From Pseudomonas mediterranea CFBP 5447 (GTDB lineage: Bacteria > Pseudomonadota > Gammaproteobacteria > Pseudomonadales > Pseudomonadaceae), in the NCBI RefSeq assembly GCF_000774145.1, contig NZ_KN322983.1, forward strand, positions 667,100 to 731,099: 64,000 bases of DNA, in the 5' to 3' direction. Position numbers and translations under genes: made by a program. Below, in pieces: positions 56,087-64,000 of the stretch. A model generated the notes under the pieces. The model ran no database searches. It had not been told where the DNA came from and worked only from the letters and a program-made list of their open reading frames with translations. Within the stretch, counting starts at the first letter, position 1; each line of letters starts with the position of its first letter.

Positions 56087-56764
56087 TTATCCGGCGGTGC
56101 GGAACGTCAGGTTGATCCGCTGCGCCCCCAGTCGTGGATGCCGGCCGTCCTTGAGCGGCAGCACGCCGTGGTAACGCAGGCGGTCGACGCCGCCCCAGAC
56201 CACGATGTCGCCATGGAAGAGCGGAACGCGCAAGGTCTTGTCGCTGCGCTCGAATCCGCCGAACTGGAACACCGCCGGCAGGCCCAGGGACATCGAGACG
56301 ATGGGGGCAGTGAGGCTGCGTTCGTCCTTGTCCTGATGCAACGACATCCGCGCCCCCGGCACGTAGCGGTTGATCAGGCAGGCGTCGGGCTCGAAGTCCT
56401 CGAAGTGCGCAGCCCGGGCGGCGGCCTGGGCCAGTTCGCGGAACAGCGCCGGCATGTCCGGCCAGGGGCGTCCGGTCTGTGGGTCATGGGTGGTGTAGCG
56501 ATAGCCGCTGCGGTCGGTGGTCCAGCCCAGCGCACCGCAGCTGCTCAGCGCCACCGACATGGTAAAGCCGCCGGGGGTGACCATCTGCCGGAACGGCGCG
56601 GCCTGCAAGACTGTCTCCAGGGCCGGCAGCAACCGCTCCAGCCAGGGCAGGGCGAAGCCGCGCAGCACGAATGCCTGCTGGCCTATCTGTTCGACCTGGC
56701 CGGGTGTCGCCGACGGTTCGTCGGCGAACAGGTCCAGGGTGATCGGGTTGTCGTCATTGCGCAT
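56087..56764 (-). CDS. alkB: AlkB-type DNA oxidative demethylase
   Basis: 225 aa. Iron ligands are His-x-Asp in SLHQDKDERS and His in RYHGVLPLKDG; the 2-oxoglutarate and family arginines are in RINLTFRTAG. ACLINRYVPGARMSLHQDK is typical of bacterial AlkB, which removes 1-methyladenine and 3-methylcytosine by oxidation. The start is at MRNDDNPITLDLF; an ATG one codon earlier exists. It overlaps the upstream 2OG oxygenase gene by 11 bases, and ada follows. Confidence 0.92.
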   Translation of the reverse strand: MRNDDNPITLDLFADEPSATPGQVEQIGQQAFVLRGFALPWLERLLPALETVLQAAPFRQMVTPGGFTMSVALSSCGALGWTTDRSGYRYTTHDPQTGRPWPDMPALFRELAQAAARAAHFEDFEPDACLINRYVPGARMSLHQDKDERSLTAPIVSMSLGLPAVFQFGGFERSDKTLRVPLFHGDIVVWGGVDRLRYHGVLPLKDGRHPRLGAQRINLTFRTAG

Positions 56765-57464
56765 CATGAAAAATGATTCCCAGGGTGTGCCGTTGGCCGC
56801 TGTGCACGCGGCTGACGCCATGGCGCATGTTCACCCGATAATAACCGCGAACGCCTCTGACCGGCCGTTGATGCACGGCAAACACCACGGCATCGCCTTG
56901 TTTCAGACCGATGACCTGAGGGCGCGACTGCATGCGCGGGCGTTGTTCTGTGAGTACGAACTGGCCGCCGGTAAAGTCTTGCTCCGGTTCCGACAGCAAG
57001 ATCGCCACTTGCAATGGAAACACCTGTTCGCCGTACAGGTCCTGATGCAGGCAGTTGTAATCCTGGGGACCGTATTGCAGCAGCAACGGCGTCGGGCGCT
57101 GTTGCCCGGCGTCATGGCAGTGGCGGATGAAATCGCCGTGCGCGTCGGGGTATCTCACCTCAAGGCCCATGCGTTCGTTCCAGCGGTTCGCCAGGGGCAC
57201 CAGCAGCGGATACAACGCTTCACGCAGCTGCTGGACGATAGCGGGCAACGGGTAGCGGAAATACTGATATTCGCCGCGTCCGAACCCGTGGCGGGCCATG
57301 ATCACCCGGGAGCGGAACAGCCCGGGCTGCGCGTACAGGCCGCTGAGCTGTCGGCATTGAGTGGCCGACAGCAGACTGCGGAGTATGCTGCTGCCGTCCT
57401 GTTCGAGGCTCTGCTCCAGGGCTGGCCGGTCGATTGCGTTGATGAACTGGGGCAGAGGAGACAT
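56754..57464 (-). CDS. Fe(II)/2-oxoglutarate oxygenase of the alkylation-repair cluster
   Basis: 236 aa. The HxD motif is in NCLHQDLYGEQVFPLQVAILLSEP, and TGGQFVLTEQRPRMQSR with NMRHGVSRV supply the rest of the jelly-roll. It resembles prolyl-hydroxylase-like 2OG oxygenases that are co-encoded with alkB and ada in Pseudomonas. It heads the three-gene set and overlaps alkB by 11 bases. Whether its substrate is a nucleic acid or protein is unknown. The start MSPLPQFINAIDRP is chosen because upstream sequence lacks a ribosome site. Confidence 0.85.
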   Translation of the reverse strand: MSPLPQFINAIDRPALEQSLEQDGSSILRSLLSATQCRQLSGLYAQPGLFRSRVIMARHGFGRGEYQYFRYPLPAIVQQLREALYPLLVPLANRWNERMGLEVRYPDAHGDFIRHCHDAGQQRPTPLLLQYGPQDYNCLHQDLYGEQVFPLQVAILLSEPEQDFTGGQFVLTEQRPRMQSRPQVIGLKQGDAVVFAVHQRPVRGVRGYYRVNMRHGVSRVHSGQRHTLGIIFHDAQ

Positions 57465-57614
57465 GGTGACAATCCTGGGGGAAGAGGATTGGTCAGTTTG
57501 GTGGATGTCCTGTTGGCCAACACTCCGAATCTTGCTGTGCGACAGTACCTTGCTCCCTCCCCACAAGAGCAGGGTGGCCTGGCACCCTGTATCTCTTGGG
57601 CCACTCAATCGGAG

Positions 57615-57785
57615 TTACAACGCCTTGCTGACCTTGACCTCGCTGATCACATCGCCGGATGTTCCATGCATCGCCTCCAGCACTGCCCGGGCTTCTTCCT
57701 CGGTACCGGTTTCCAGCTGTGCGAAATCGAATCGGCGTTCGTCGTTGAGTTTGTACTTGATGACGTATTTGGTTGTCTGGGACAC
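57615..57785 (-). CDS. Conserved-looking 56-aa protein, GTG start
   Basis: The frame begins at a GTG and reads MSQTTKYVIKYKLNDERRF then DFAQLETGTEEEARAVLEAM and ends SEVKVSKAL. It follows an AGGTAAAACC ribosome site. The alternation of beta (KYVIKYKLN, VISEVKVSK) and helix (EEEARAVLEAMHG) suggests a small ferredoxin-like alpha/beta fold. Its codon use is typical for the genome. It lies 25 bases downstream of the DUF1883 gene on the same strand. I have seen similar short proteins in Pseudomonas, but cannot name a family. Confidence 0.65.
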   Translation of the reverse strand: MSQTTKYVIKYKLNDERRFDFAQLETGTEEEARAVLEAMHGTSGDVISEVKVSKAL

Positions 57786-57810
57786 GGTTTTACCTATGTG
57801 AGCAGGGGAC

Positions 57811-58113
57811 TCAGCTCAGTTTCGAGCTGGAGCGCCGGACGATTTTGATCTTGTGGGTCAGGGTCGGCTTGCGCGTGACGCTGATGGCCCGGCGGCTGAC
57901 GGTGTCAATGGTGATGTTCCAGAAACCGGTACTCGGTGCGGTGATCCGCGCCGGGAACTTATCGAACGCGCCGCCGTGGTACGTGTGGCGTCCGCCATTC
58001 TTGAAACTGCGGAAGTTCGCGTCGTTCATCAGGCGAATGTTGCACGTCTGGGAGCATTCGATGACGACAATGTCGTCTTCATTGAGGTGCTCGCGTTGGT
58101 GGATGAATTTCAT
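57811..58113 (-). CDS. DUF1883 protein
   Basis: 100 aa. MKFIHQREHLNEDDIVVIEC, then QTCNIRLMNDANFRSFKNGGRHTYHGGAF and a C-terminal beta-rich part (GFWNITIDTVSRRAISVTRKP) match DUF1883, a small beta-sandwich domain. In other genomes DUF1883 is fused to or encoded with TIR domains; no such partner is here. It is followed at 25 bases by the GTG-started small gene. Confidence 0.85.
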   Translation of the reverse strand: MKFIHQREHLNEDDIVVIECSQTCNIRLMNDANFRSFKNGGRHTYHGGAFDKFPARITAPSTGFWNITIDTVSRRAISVTRKPTLTHKIKIVRRSSSKLS

Positions 58114-58198
58114 GGGCGCCTCCAGAAGGGCTTTTTTCTACACGCTCGACACGGTAGAGGCTGCAATAATGGGACGCAGTTTATCAGCACCGAGGGTT

Positions 58199-58225
58199 AA
58201 AAGCCGGTCTCCGAACCGGCTTCGC
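58199..58225 (+). terminator. Hairpin upstream of the DUF1883 gene
   Basis: AAGCCGGTCTCCGAACCGGCTT is a strong stem without a T-tract, in the region between divergent DUF1883 and lipoprotein genes. It may be an attenuator or stem in a leader. Confidence 0.45.
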
Positions 58226-58318
58226 CGATTTAACGCGACGGTGCCAAATAAAAAAAGCGCAGGGCTCCGGAGAAAAACGGCTTCTACGCTGTCGGAGGGT
58301 CTTTGTCGGAGGAATCAT

Positions 58319-58669
58319 ATGAAGCGTAGTGCGTGGGTGTTGGCATTGGCCTTGAGTGGATGTGCATCGGTATCGGACATCAACCAGACGCCGCCCACCA
58401 TGAGCGTTATCTCCGGCAAGAAACCCCACGAATATGCCAAGTGCGTCGCCGACAAGCTGGCCGACAGTCGCGGCGCATTGCAGATGGAACCCCACAAGAA
58501 CGGCGTCCGCTTGATCGTCCCCGGCAAACTCTCGAGCCTGCCGGCAGCGGTGTTCGACATTGACGAACGCTCCAGCGGCAGCAGCATCAAGCTGCATGAA
58601 AGCATGTCCAATGTACCGGTGCGTCCGGGTGATGTGCAGGCTGCGGCCAACGCCTGCATTTCCGGCTGA
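58319..58669 (+). CDS. Small lipoprotein
   Basis: 116 aa with lipobox LALSGCAS (Cys about 15) after MKRSAWVLALA. The mature protein (GKKPHEYAKCVADKLADSRG, GVRLIVPGKLSSLPAAVFDIDE) has two more cysteines that may form a disulphide. It is probably anchored to the outer membrane. A clear GGAGGA site precedes the ATG. The function is unknown. Confidence 0.75.
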   Translation: MKRSAWVLALALSGCASVSDINQTPPTMSVISGKKPHEYAKCVADKLADSRGALQMEPHKNGVRLIVPGKLSSLPAAVFDIDERSSGSSIKLHESMSNVPVRPGDVQAAANACISG

Positions 58670-58694
58670 GCAATGTATCAGCTCCGGCCTGACC

Positions 58695-58976
58695 TTACTT
58701 GCACACCACCACGACACTGCGGCTGGTGAAGTTGCCGACATTCACGCCCAGGGTCTTGTCGCTTTCATTGGCCTGGGGCGTTCCGTCGGTGCCGACGATA
58801 CGGTAGCCGGTGCCGGCGCAGGAGGCATCGGCCTTTTCATAGCAGGCGGCCCAGGAATTGGCTTCGCCTGAACAGTCGATGGTCAGGCCCTGCTCGCCGT
58901 TGGCCAGGTAGGTACTTTCCGTCGAGGCACAACCCGCCAGGGCCAGGACCGTAAACAGCGCCAGATAAGTTTTCAT
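58695..58976 (-). CDS. Small lipoprotein
   Basis: 93 aa with lipobox VLALAGCAST (Cys16). The mature domain has five cysteines (LTIDCSGEANSWAACYEKADASC, VVVVCK) and GYRIVGTDGTPQANES, a pattern of small periplasmic lipoproteins in Pseudomonas. It is convergent with the preceding lipoprotein, with 25 bases between them. The function is unknown. Confidence 0.75.
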   Translation of the reverse strand: MKTYLALFTVLALAGCASTESTYLANGEQGLTIDCSGEANSWAACYEKADASCAGTGYRIVGTDGTPQANESDKTLGVNVGNFTSRSVVVVCK

Positions 58977-59092
58977 GGTGTGGTCGTCGCAAGGGAAGGG
59001 ATAGCGCGAGGTTATAGCGAATGGTCATTTCGGTACAGATAAACAACAGGCCTGCGCCACTGCCACAAGGCAATTGACCCAGGCCTGTCCGG

Positions 59093-59308
59093 TCATTTCT
59101 TGCGTCGATCGTTGCGTGCTGGAGCTTTTTCGCGCTCCTTGGCGGTGGGCGCAGGGCGCTCATCCTGGAACACCGCAGCCACTTCCACCGCCATGGTCTT
59201 GGTGGGCAAGGGACCGGCAACCTGTTCGCCATGGTAATTGACAATCCACCACTGGCCGTCCTTGTCCTGACTGACCGAATAACCGTTTGCGTTTCGTGTT
59301 GCCGACAT
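59093..59308 (-). CDS. Hypothetical 71-aa protein
   Basis: 71 aa. MSATRNANGYSVSQDKDGQW, WIVNYHGEQVAGPLPTKTMA and a basic tail KAPARNDRRKK. The first half resembles short DUF2188-type beta domains, and the charged end may bind nucleic acid. It is a single gene upstream of galU on the other strand. Confidence 0.6.
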   Translation of the reverse strand: MSATRNANGYSVSQDKDGQWWIVNYHGEQVAGPLPTKTMAVEVAAVFQDERPAPTAKEREKAPARNDRRKK

Positions 59309-59542
59309 CTAGCTGCCTCGTTGGCGGGATCAAGGGCGCCATGATACGCCAAATGCACGCAAACGGTGCCAGCGGGCTTGCCGTTGGACCGTTGAACCCC
59401 CGAAACGAAAGGCGATTGAACTATCCGCCGGTTTATTTCTCTATGATGGCATCGGTTGGCCAGCGCAGGCATTGTAAGGTGCCCGCGGCCTGATTAGACT
59501 GCGCCGAAACTCGTCGTACACACCGCCTTTTAAAGGATTCAT

Positions 59543-60382
59543 ATGATCAAGAAATGCTTGTTCCCTGCAGCCGGTTACGGTACTCGCTTCCTGCCAGCGA
59601 CTAAGGCCATGCCCAAAGAAATGCTGCCGGTGGTGAACAAGCCACTGATCCAGTACGGTGTCGAAGAAGCCCTCGATGCGGGCCTGAATGAAATATCCAT
59701 CGTGACCGGCCGTGGCAAGCGCGCGCTGGAAGACCATTTCGACATCAGCTATGAGCTGGAAAACCAGATCAAGGGCACCGACAAGGAAAAGTACCTGGTC
59801 GGTATCCGCAAACTGCTGGATGAATGTTCGTTCTCCTACACCCGCCAGACTGAAATGAAAGGCCTGGGCCACGCGATCCTGACCGGCCGCCCATTGATCG
59901 GCGACGAACCCTTCGCCGTGGTGCTGGCGGACGACCTGTGCGTCAACCTGGAAGGCGACGGCGTGCTGACCCAGATGGTCAAGCTCTACAAGCAATTCCG
60001 CTGCTCCATCGTGGCGATCCAGGAAGTCGATCCGCAGGAAACCAACAAGTACGGCGTGATCGCCGGCGAAATGATCCGCGACGACATCTATCGCGTGCAC
60101 AGCATGGTTGAAAAGCCGAAGCCTGAAGACGCTCCGTCGAACCTGGCGATCATCGGTCGCTACATCCTCACGCCGGACATCTTCGACCTGATCGAACAGA
60201 CCGAACCAGGCAAGGGTGGTGAAATCCAGATCACCGACGCCCTGATGAAACAGGCCCAGAACGGCTGCGTCATGGCCTACAAGTTCAAGGGCAAGCGTTT
60301 CGACTGCGGTGGCGCCGAAGGCTATATCGACGCGACCAACTTCTGCTTCGAGAACTTCTACAAGACCGGCAAGGCTTACTGA
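59543..60382 (+). CDS. galU: UTP--glucose-1-phosphate uridylyltransferase GalU
   Basis: 279 aa. The nucleotide-binding start FPAAGYGTRFLPATKAMPKE, the LADDLCVNLEGDGVL metal site and EKPKPEDAPSNLAIIGRYIL are those of GalU, which makes UDP-glucose for LPS, exopolysaccharide and trehalose-type synthesis. The length equals the Pseudomonas enzyme. It ends in a strong terminator. It is a single gene. Confidence 0.96.
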   Translation: MIKKCLFPAAGYGTRFLPATKAMPKEMLPVVNKPLIQYGVEEALDAGLNEISIVTGRGKRALEDHFDISYELENQIKGTDKEKYLVGIRKLLDECSFSYTRQTEMKGLGHAILTGRPLIGDEPFAVVLADDLCVNLEGDGVLTQMVKLYKQFRCSIVAIQEVDPQETNKYGVIAGEMIRDDIYRVHSMVEKPKPEDAPSNLAIIGRYILTPDIFDLIEQTEPGKGGEIQITDALMKQAQNGCVMAYKFKGKRFDCGGAEGYIDATNFCFENFYKTGKAY

Positions 60383-60398
60383 TAGCCCGCCGCGACTG

Positions 60399-60433
60399 AA
60401 AAAACGCCCCGACTGGTTCGGGGCGTTTTTTTT
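60399..60433 (+). terminator. Rho-independent terminator of galU
   Basis: The stem AACGCCCCG/CGGGGCGTT with loop ACTGGTT is flanked by an A-run and followed by a run of T. Confidence 0.93.
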
Positions 60434-60468
60434 GGGGTAAGAATATTGCCACGGCTGGCATAGAACCC

Positions 60469-60603
60469 TGTGGCGAGGGGATTTATCCCCGCTGGGCTGC
60501 GCAGCAGCCCCAAAAGCAACCGGCTCAATCTGCCTGACACACCCAAGTCGCCTGGTTTTAGGGCTGCTTCGCAGCCCAGCGGGGATAAATCCCCTCGCCA
60601 CAG
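60469..60603. repeat. Inverted repeat family B, ATAAATC variant
   Basis: Arms GTGGCGAGGGGATTTATCCCCGCTGGG and CCCAGCGGGGATAAATCCCCTCGCCAC, each with an adjoining GCTGCGCAGCAGCCC/GGGCTGCTTCGCAGCCC palindrome, surround a 40-base middle. It lies between galU and gor. Confidence 0.9.
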
Positions 60604-60724
60604 GATCCGCGCTCGGTTTGATTAAGCTCACCCTGGCATTTTCAATTTCCGCCCCCATAACGCACCCAACGCTGACCCGTCTGGAAACAGCGGGTATGCT
60701 GGTGGCCTGCCAAAGGAGAGAGTA

Positions 60725-62080
60725 ATGGCCTACGATTTTGACCTGTATGTGATTGGTGCCGGTTCCGGTGGAGTGCGGGCTGCGCGGTTCGCCGCCGGTT
60801 TTGGCGCCAGGGTGGCCGTGGCGGAGAGCCGCTACCTGGGCGGTACGTGCGTGAACGTCGGTTGCGTGCCGAAGAAGCTGCTGGTCTATGGCGCGCATTA
60901 TGCCGAAGACTTCGAGCAGGCTTCGGCCTACGGCTGGTCGGCGGGGGAGGCGAATTTCGACTGGGCCACGCTGATTGCCAACAAGGATCGGGAGATCAAC
61001 CGCCTCAACGGCATCTATCGCAACCTGCTGGTCAACAGCGGCGTGGCGTTGCATGAGGGCCATGCGAAGATCACCGGCCCCCATGAGGTGGAGATCAACG
61101 GCCAGCGTCATACCGCCGAGCACATTCTGGTCGCCACCGGTGGCTGGCCGGTCATCCCGCAGATTCCAGGGCGCGAGCATGCCATCAGTTCCAACGAGGC
61201 TTTTTTCCTCAAGGAACTGCCCAAGCGCGTGCTGGTGGTGGGCGGTGGCTACATCGCGGTGGAGTTCGCCGGGATTTTCCACGGCATGGGCGCGCAGACG
61301 TCCCTGCTGTATCGCGGCGAGCTGTTCCTGCGCGGCTTTGACGGTGCAGTGCGCAAGCACCTGGCCGAAGAGCTGACGCGCCGCGGCCTGGACCTGCAGT
61401 TCAATGCCGATATCCAACGCATCGACAAGCAGGCCGATGGCAGCCTGGAAGTGACCCTCAAGGACGGTCGTACGCTGATGACCGATTGCGTCTTCTACGC
61501 CACCGGACGGCGGCCGATGCTCGACAACCTCGGCCTGGAGAACACCGCCGTCGCGTTGGACGAGAAAGGTTTTGTAAAGGTCAATGAAAAATACGAGACC
61601 ACCGAGCCGTCGATCCTTGCCATTGGCGATGTGATCGGTCGCGTACAACTGACCCCCGTGGCCCTGGCCGAGGGCATGGCGGTGGCGCGGCGTCTGTTCA
61701 AGCCCGAGCAGTACCGGCTGGTGGACTACCGGATGATTCCTACGGCGGTGTTCAGCCTGCCGAACATCGGCACGGTCGGCCTGACCGAAGAACAGGCCAG
61801 GGAAGAGGGGCATGAGGTGCAGATTTTCGAAAGCCGTTTCCGGCCGATGAAGCTGAGCCTGACCGAGTGCCAGGAGCGCACGCTGATGAAGCTGGTGGTG
61901 GATGCCCGGACCGACAAGGTCCTGGGTTGCCATATGGTCGGCCCGGACGCCGGGGAAATTGTCCAGGGCCTGGCCATCGCCCTCAAGGCGGGCGCCAGCA
62001 AGCGCGACTTTGACGAAACCATTGGTGTGCACCCTACCGCCGCCGAAGAGTTCGTCACCATGCGTACACCTGCGGCCTGA
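60725..62080 (+). CDS. gor: Glutathione-disulfide reductase
   Basis: 451 aa. FAD fold [20 protein letters not shown], redox-active disulphide [18 protein letters not shown] fold [19 protein letters not shown] and the C-terminal [11 protein letters not shown] with its catalytic His are all present. It keeps glutathione reduced in the cytoplasm. A GGAGAG site precedes the ATG. It ends in a strong terminator before ahpC, so it is a separate unit although functionally linked to the peroxide defence genes that follow. Confidence 0.95.
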   Translation: MAYDFDLYVIGAGSGGVRAARFAAGFGARVAVAESRYLGGTCVNVGCVPKKLLVYGAHYAEDFEQASAYGWSAGEANFDWATLIANKDREINRLNGIYRNLLVNSGVALHEGHAKITGPHEVEINGQRHTAEHILVATGGWPVIPQIPGREHAISSNEAFFLKELPKRVLVVGGGYIAVEFAGIFHGMGAQTSLLYRGELFLRGFDGAVRKHLAEELTRRGLDLQFNADIQRIDKQADGSLEVTLKDGRTLMTDCVFYATGRRPMLDNLGLENTAVALDEKGFVKVNEKYETTEPSILAIGDVIGRVQLTPVALAEGMAVARRLFKPEQYRLVDYRMIPTAVFSLPNIGTVGLTEEQAREEGHEVQIFESRFRPMKLSLTECQERTLMKLVVDARTDKVLGCHMVGPDAGEIVQGLAIALKAGASKRDFDETIGVHPTAAEEFVTMRTPAA

Positions 62081-62089
62081 CGCTGTTGT

Positions 62090-62129
62090 GTAGAAGCTGC
62101 CGGGCTGTGGCAGCTTCTACAGATTTTTT
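62090..62129 (+). terminator. Rho-independent terminator of gor
   Basis: A perfect twelve-pair stem GTAGAAGCTGCC/GGCAGCTTCTAC with a seven-base loop is followed by ATTTTTT. Confidence 0.95.
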
Positions 62130-62253
62130 CTATCTATACGGTTCCCTGATAGCCAAAACCAATTATTCGCATCAGCTTTGCCAATGAGCCAGCTTGGGAA
62201 TGAATGGGTAAGCTTCCCTCCATCAACTTTTCAACCCTGATGGAGAAACATCG

Positions 62254-62817
62254 ATGCCTATCATCAACAGCCAAGTTAAACCGTTCAAAGCTACCGCATT
62301 CAAAAACGGCGCTTTCGTCGAAGTGTCGGACGCCGACCTGAAAGGCAAGTGGTCTGTCGTGTTCTTCTACCCGGCTGACTTCACCTTCGTTTGCCCAACC
62401 GAGCTGGAAGACCTGGCCGACAACTACGCCGAATTCCAGAAGCTGGGCGTCGAGATCTACAGCGTGTCCACCGACACTCACTTTGCCCACGCTGCCTGGC
62501 ACAACACTTCGCCAGCCATCGGCAAGATCCAGTACACCATGATCGGCGACCCGACCCTGACCATCTCCCGCAACTTCGACGTGCTGATCGAAGAAGCTGG
62601 CTTGGCTGACCGCGGTACTTTCGTGATCAACCCAGAAGGTCAGATCAAAATCGTCGAAATCAACGACGGCGGTGTAGGCCGTGACGCTTCCGAGCTGCTG
62701 CGCAAGATCAAGGCCGCCCAGTACGTCGCCGCTCACCCTGGCGAAGTCTGCCCAGCCAAGTGGAAAGAAGGCGAGGCCACCCTGGCTCCGTCCCTGGACC
62801 TGGTCGGCAAGATCTAA
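62254..62817 (+). CDS. ahpC: Alkyl hydroperoxide reductase subunit C (2-Cys peroxiredoxin)
   Basis: 187 aa. The peroxidatic cysteine is in [12 protein letters not shown] (residue about 47) and the resolving cysteine in [12 protein letters not shown]. It reduces hydrogen peroxide and organic hydroperoxides and is recycled by AhpF, encoded next. Codon use is strongly biased, as in abundant proteins. A partial OxyR-like ATAG-N7-CAAT at 62149-62163 is upstream but too weak to annotate alone. Confidence 0.96.
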   Translation: MPIINSQVKPFKATAFKNGAFVEVSDADLKGKWSVVFFYPADFTFVCPTELEDLADNYAEFQKLGVEIYSVSTDTHFAHAAWHNTSPAIGKIQYTMIGDPTLTISRNFDVLIEEAGLADRGTFVINPEGQIKIVEINDGGVGRDASELLRKIKAAQYVAAHPGEVCPAKWKEGEATLAPSLDLVGKI

Positions 62818-62876
62818 GTCCATGCGTCATCCGAGGGCGATCAGCTCTTGATCAAGTAAGCCGCTTCGCCCCCAAA

Positions 62877-62912
62877 AACGCCCGGGCGAGATTCGCTCGG
62901 GCGTTGTTTTTT
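62877..62912 (+). terminator. Terminator-like hairpin between ahpC and ahpF
   Basis: AACGCCCGGGCGA/TCGCTCGGGCGTT pairs with one mismatch and is followed by GTTTTTTC. It lies 30 bases before the ahpF start and may reduce ahpF transcription relative to ahpC. Confidence 0.85.
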
Positions 62913-62941
62913 CTGAAATTCAAAAAATGGAAATCGCCCGT

Positions 62942-64000
62942 ATGTTGGACGCCAATCTTAAAGCTCAGTTGAAGTCATATCTGGAACGGGTCACCCAACC
63001 GATCGAGATCGTTGCATCCCTCGACGACGGTGCGAAATCCCAGGAAATGCTGGCGCTGCTCAAAGACATTGCCAGTCTCTCCACCCAGATCACCTTGCTC
63101 GACAACGGCACCGATGCGCGCAAGCCATCGTTCTCGTTGAACCGCCCGGGAGCCGATATCAGCCTGCGTTTCGCCGGTATCCCCATGGGCCACGAATTCA
63201 CTTCGCTGGTGCTGGCCTTGCTGCAAGTCGGCGGTCACCCTTCAAAGGCCAGTGTCGAAGTCATTGAACAGATCCGCGCCCTTGAAGGCGAGTTCAACTT
63301 CGAGACTTATTTCTCGCTGTCGTGCCAGAACTGCCCGGACGTGGTCCAGGCGCTGAACCTGATGGCGGTGCTGAATCCGAACATCCGCCACGTCGCCATC
63401 GACGGCGCGCTGTTCCAGGCCGAGGTCGACGAACGTCAGATCATGGCCGTGCCGAGCATCTACCTGAACGGTGTGAACTTCGGTCAGGGCCGCATGGGCC
63501 TGGAAGAGATTCTCGCCAAGATCGACACCAGCGGCATCGAACGCCAGGCCGAAAAAATCAGCGCCAAGGATGCCTTCGATGTGTTGGTGGTCGGCGGTGG
63601 CCCGGCCGGTGCATCGGCGGCGATCTATGCGGCCCGTAAAGGCATCCGCACCGGCGTAGCGGCCGAACGCTTCGGCGGGCAAGTACTCGATACCATGGCC
63701 ATCGAGAACTTCATTTCGGTCCAGGAAACCGAAGGGCCGAAACTGGCCGTGGCCCTGGAAGAGCACGTCAAGCAATACGACGTGGACATCATGAACCTGC
63801 AGCGTGCCGATGCGCTGGTGCCGGGCACGGACGGCGCACTGCACGAAGTCCGGTTCGCCAGCGGTGCGCGCCTCAAGGCCAAGACCGTGATCCTGGCGAC
63901 CGGTGCCCGCTGGCGTGAAATGAATGTGCCGGGCGAGCAGCAATACCGGAACAAGGGCGTGGCGTACTGCCCGCACTGTGACGGTCCGCTGTTCAAGGGC
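62942..64000 (+). CDS. ahpF: Alkyl hydroperoxide reductase subunit F, 3' end outside window
   Basis: 353 codons of about 520 are present. The N-terminal tandem thioredoxin folds end with the redox pair in [11 protein letters not shown] (near residue 130), the FAD fold is [21 protein letters not shown] (near 220) and the second redox pair CPHC lies near the window edge ([10 protein letters not shown]). AhpF passes electrons from NADH to AhpC. The ATG is separated from ahpC by a terminator-like hairpin. Truncation is by the window boundary only. Confidence 0.95.
   Translation, partial: MLDANLKAQLKSYLERVTQPIEIVASLDDGAKSQEMLALLKDIASLSTQITLLDNGTDARKPSFSLNRPGADISLRFAGIPMGHEFTSLVLALLQVGGHPSKASVEVIEQIRALEGEFNFETYFSLSCQNCPDVVQALNLMAVLNPNIRHVAIDGALFQAEVDERQIMAVPSIYLNGVNFGQGRMGLEEILAKIDTSGIERQAEKISAKDAFDVLVVGGGPAGASAAIYAARKGIRTGVAAERFGGQVLDTMAIENFISVQETEGPKLAVALEEHVKQYDVDIMNLQRADALVPGTDGALHEVRFASGARLKAKTVILATGARWREMNVPGEQQYRNKGVAYCPHCDGPLFKG

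Noticed and set aside
59441..62032. Minus-strand open frame of 863 codons over galU and gor
   Set aside because: It is antisense to two well-supported genes and crosses their terminator and a dispersed repeat; no protein family is visible.
62149..62185. OxyR-type box upstream of ahpC
   Set aside because: Only ATAG-N7-CAAT fits; the third and fourth tetranucleotides of the OxyR consensus do not match, so I mention it in the ahpC entry only.

Overview
The window is chromosomal DNA of a Pseudomonas of the P. fluorescens species complex. The evidence is GC-rich coding with Pseudomonas-type proteins throughout, plus many copies of the inverted REP sequence built on GTGGGAGCGAGCCTGCTCGC between genes. 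I see no rRNA, tRNA, CRISPR array, transposase or prophage. I recognise about 72 protein genes, including three too short for routine ORF listing: a DUF2986 protein at 6840, a 27-residue membrane peptide at 34235 and a GTG-started 56-residue protein at 57615.

Layout. 0-10.2 kb: 2-hydroxyacid dehydrogenase, a gabT-like aminotransferase with a HAD protein and an Lrp-type regulator, an exported haloperoxidase-type hydrolase, a solute-binding protein, and an AraC regulator divergent from a fosmidomycin-resistance-type MFS pump. 10.2-18.3 kb: what looks like a blue-light-controlled lipid module. A short LOV photoreceptor and a MerR/LitR-family regulator are divergently transcribed. Beside them is a six-gene operon (NTF2-like, SDR, FAD oxidoreductase, DUF1365, cyclopropane/furan-fatty-acid-type methylase, DUF2878), and a three-gene operon (chalcone-isomerase-like, DUF3833, DUF6482) converges on it. 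Exact TGTACA-N12-TGTACA direct repeats precede both operons. This spacing matches the published PplR1 operator of P. putida.

18.3-21.3 kb: two lipoproteins, then GFA, GNAT and NUDIX genes of less typical composition. 21.3-23.3 kb: a delta-60/RTX secreted protein. 23.5-25.2 kb: an AT-richer two-gene cassette of an OLD/AAA-type ATPase and a small predicted PD-(D/E)XK nuclease, my best candidate for an undescribed defence-type system. 25.6-26.2 kb: a small conserved-looking protein preceded by a strongly structured leader. 26.2-34.3 kb: a membrane protein, a dioxygenase, GNAT, a FixL/FixJ-like pair, and an ABC transporter with a fused double permease. 34.3-43.1 kb: a complete nine-gene accessory chemosensory operon (MCP, cheY, STAS, cheA, MCP, cheW, cheR, cheD, cheB).

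43.4-53.1 kb: MATE pump, HAD phosphatase, ppnN, small proteins, a ClpP-like protein, topoisomerase IB, and modABC behind a clear ModE-type operator. 53.2-59.3 kb: nitronate monooxygenase, a GyrI-like protein, an alkylation-repair set (2OG oxygenase, alkB, an ada whose zinc site has lost three of four cysteines), and small proteins and lipoproteins. 59.5-64 kb: galU, gor, ahpC and the 5' part of ahpF, a redox and envelope housekeeping block.
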